Shown here: piece by piece, positions 5,142 through 5,731 of the stretch
Layout of the letters: the number at the start of each line of letters is the position of its first letter
Position numbering within the stretch: position 1 is the stretch's first letter
Assembly: GCA_030638625.1 (NCBI GenBank)
Contig: DAOWEE010000358.1
Coordinates: 1 to 5,731, forward strand
DNA length: 5,731 nucleotides
Reading direction: 5' to 3'
Source of the DNA: Methanosarcinales archaeon
Lineage (GTDB): Archaea > Halobacteriota > Methanosarcinia > Methanosarcinales > Methanocomedenaceae
The notes under the pieces: model-generated
Told to the model about the DNA's origin: nothing
What the model saw: only the letters and a program-made list of their open reading frames with translations
Databases searched by the model: none
Position numbers and translations under genes: made by a program

Positions 5142-5731
5142 CTACCTTGCTTTTACCCATCGTCGTTTCACTTTCCCCACAACACTCATCACTAATGCAG
5201 ATGCTATGGCCAGACTTTGCACCACATAGAAATATGTCATGGCAACATCCATGTTCAGTTCACCCAGCCCCGTCTTCAGGTTAAAGATTATTGCAAACAC
5301 CACTCCACCAATACCCAGGGCACACATGCCGAAGAGATATTCGGACAGAATCCCAGGCCCTGAGAAGTCCATCGCTTTTATCTTATTGGCAGAATAAACT
5401 ACTCCAGAAATGACCACCAATCCTATGGTGAATATCTCCATGGTCTCCCCGTTCTCAATCTTATTGTGAATCAGCCAGGCGCGGTATAAAAATCCCATTA
5501 GAATACCTGCGGCCCCGATATGAAGCAATAATTCAGATAGATATACAATGTTAATATCGCCGGATTTAGACATTTTACCATTAATCTGAAATTGCTCAAT
5601 ATGATCCGGATGGTCCAGCAGCAGCCCCATCTCTTCCCTGGCATTAGGACTGGTTACACTGGATGTCCTAAACCGACTCAGGACAAGATATAGTAAAATC
5701 GGCACGACTGTACACATTATTCCCAGAATTA
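5142..5731 (-). CDS. Multi-pass membrane protein of unknown function, 5' end cut by window edge
   Basis: The stop is TAG at 5144-5142. The first in-window ATG is at 5717, but the frame stays open to the edge and the preceding codons (Ile-Leu-Gly-Ile) extend a hydrophobic helix that this ATG would cut. The true start is therefore probably outside the window. Counting from the 5717 ATG (191 residues), hydrophobic segments lie at about 1-14, 58-83, 95-112, 121-146 and 160-182, so at least five membrane helices are visible. A soluble loop spans 15-57, and the very basic C-terminus (KVKRRWVKAR) suggests a cytoplasmic end. I see no cofactor or catalytic motif and do not recognise the family. It converges on the NYN gene across 70 bases. 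Confidence 0.8.
   Translation of the reverse strand, partial: ILGIMCTVVPILLYLVLSRFRTSSVTSPNAREEMGLLLDHPDHIEQFQINGKMSKSGDINIVYLSELLLHIGAAGILMGFLYRAWLIHNKIENGETMEIFTIGLVVISGVVYSANKIKAMDFSGPGILSEYLFGMCALGIGGVVFAIIFNLKTGLGELNMDVAMTYFYVVQSLAIASALVMSVVGKVKRRWVKAR

Noticed and set aside
5142..5717. ATG at 5717 as the true start of the membrane protein
   Set aside because: The frame is open further upstream to the edge, and starting here would truncate the first hydrophobic helix, so the gene is treated as 5'-partial.
1..5731. CRISPR array, insertion sequence, tRNA or phage genes
   Set aside because: No regularly spaced repeats, transposase motifs, terminal inverted repeats or cloverleaf-forming stretches were seen on either strand.

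Overview
The window looks archaeal, most likely a methanogen-related euryarchaeon (Methanosarcinales, or an ANME-2/Methanoperedens-like relative). The evidence is a proteasome-activating nucleotidase, a one-domain KaiC-like ATPase, a stand-alone HisI, a Trm5/Taw2-type tRNA-modification enzyme and a TIGR00288-type NYN protein. TATA-like boxes, AT-rich intergenic DNA and gene-family content fit archaea rather than bacteria. The lineage below phylum is an inference from protein resemblance, not a search result.

Layout. Minus strand, 1-1818: a likely two-gene operon, the proteasome ATPase PAN (595-1818) followed 18 bases later by an AMMECR1-family protein (1-576, running off the left edge). A 228-base AT-rich divergent promoter region (1819-2046) separates it from a plus-strand KaiC-like ATPase (2047-2814). 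A strong hairpin/T-run terminator (2835-2873) is apparently shared with a convergent 46-residue zinc-ribbon gene (2883-3023, minus). Upstream of that lies hisI (3137-3517, minus). A 90-base divergent region leads to a Trm5/Taw2-family SAM enzyme (3608-4411, plus) and then a NYN-domain protein (4514-5071, plus). A hairpin (5108-5127) separates the NYN gene from a convergent multi-pass membrane protein (5142-5731, minus), whose start lies beyond the right edge.

How the genes relate. PAN unfolds substrates for the 20S proteasome, and its partner AMMECR1 is of unsettled function. The remaining genes look like independent housekeeping units: histidine synthesis, tRNA modification, a putative RNase fold and a KaiC-type ATPase. 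There is no tRNA, rRNA, CRISPR array, insertion sequence or phage gene. No stretch over 300 bases lacks a gene.

I see no clear previously undescribed system. The most useful observations are the small zinc-ribbon gene that length cut-offs would miss, the altered motifs in the Trm5-like enzyme, the Phe variant of the PAN C-terminal docking motif, the CI-like solo KaiC, and two apparent modes of translation start (near-leaderless versus Shine-Dalgarno).
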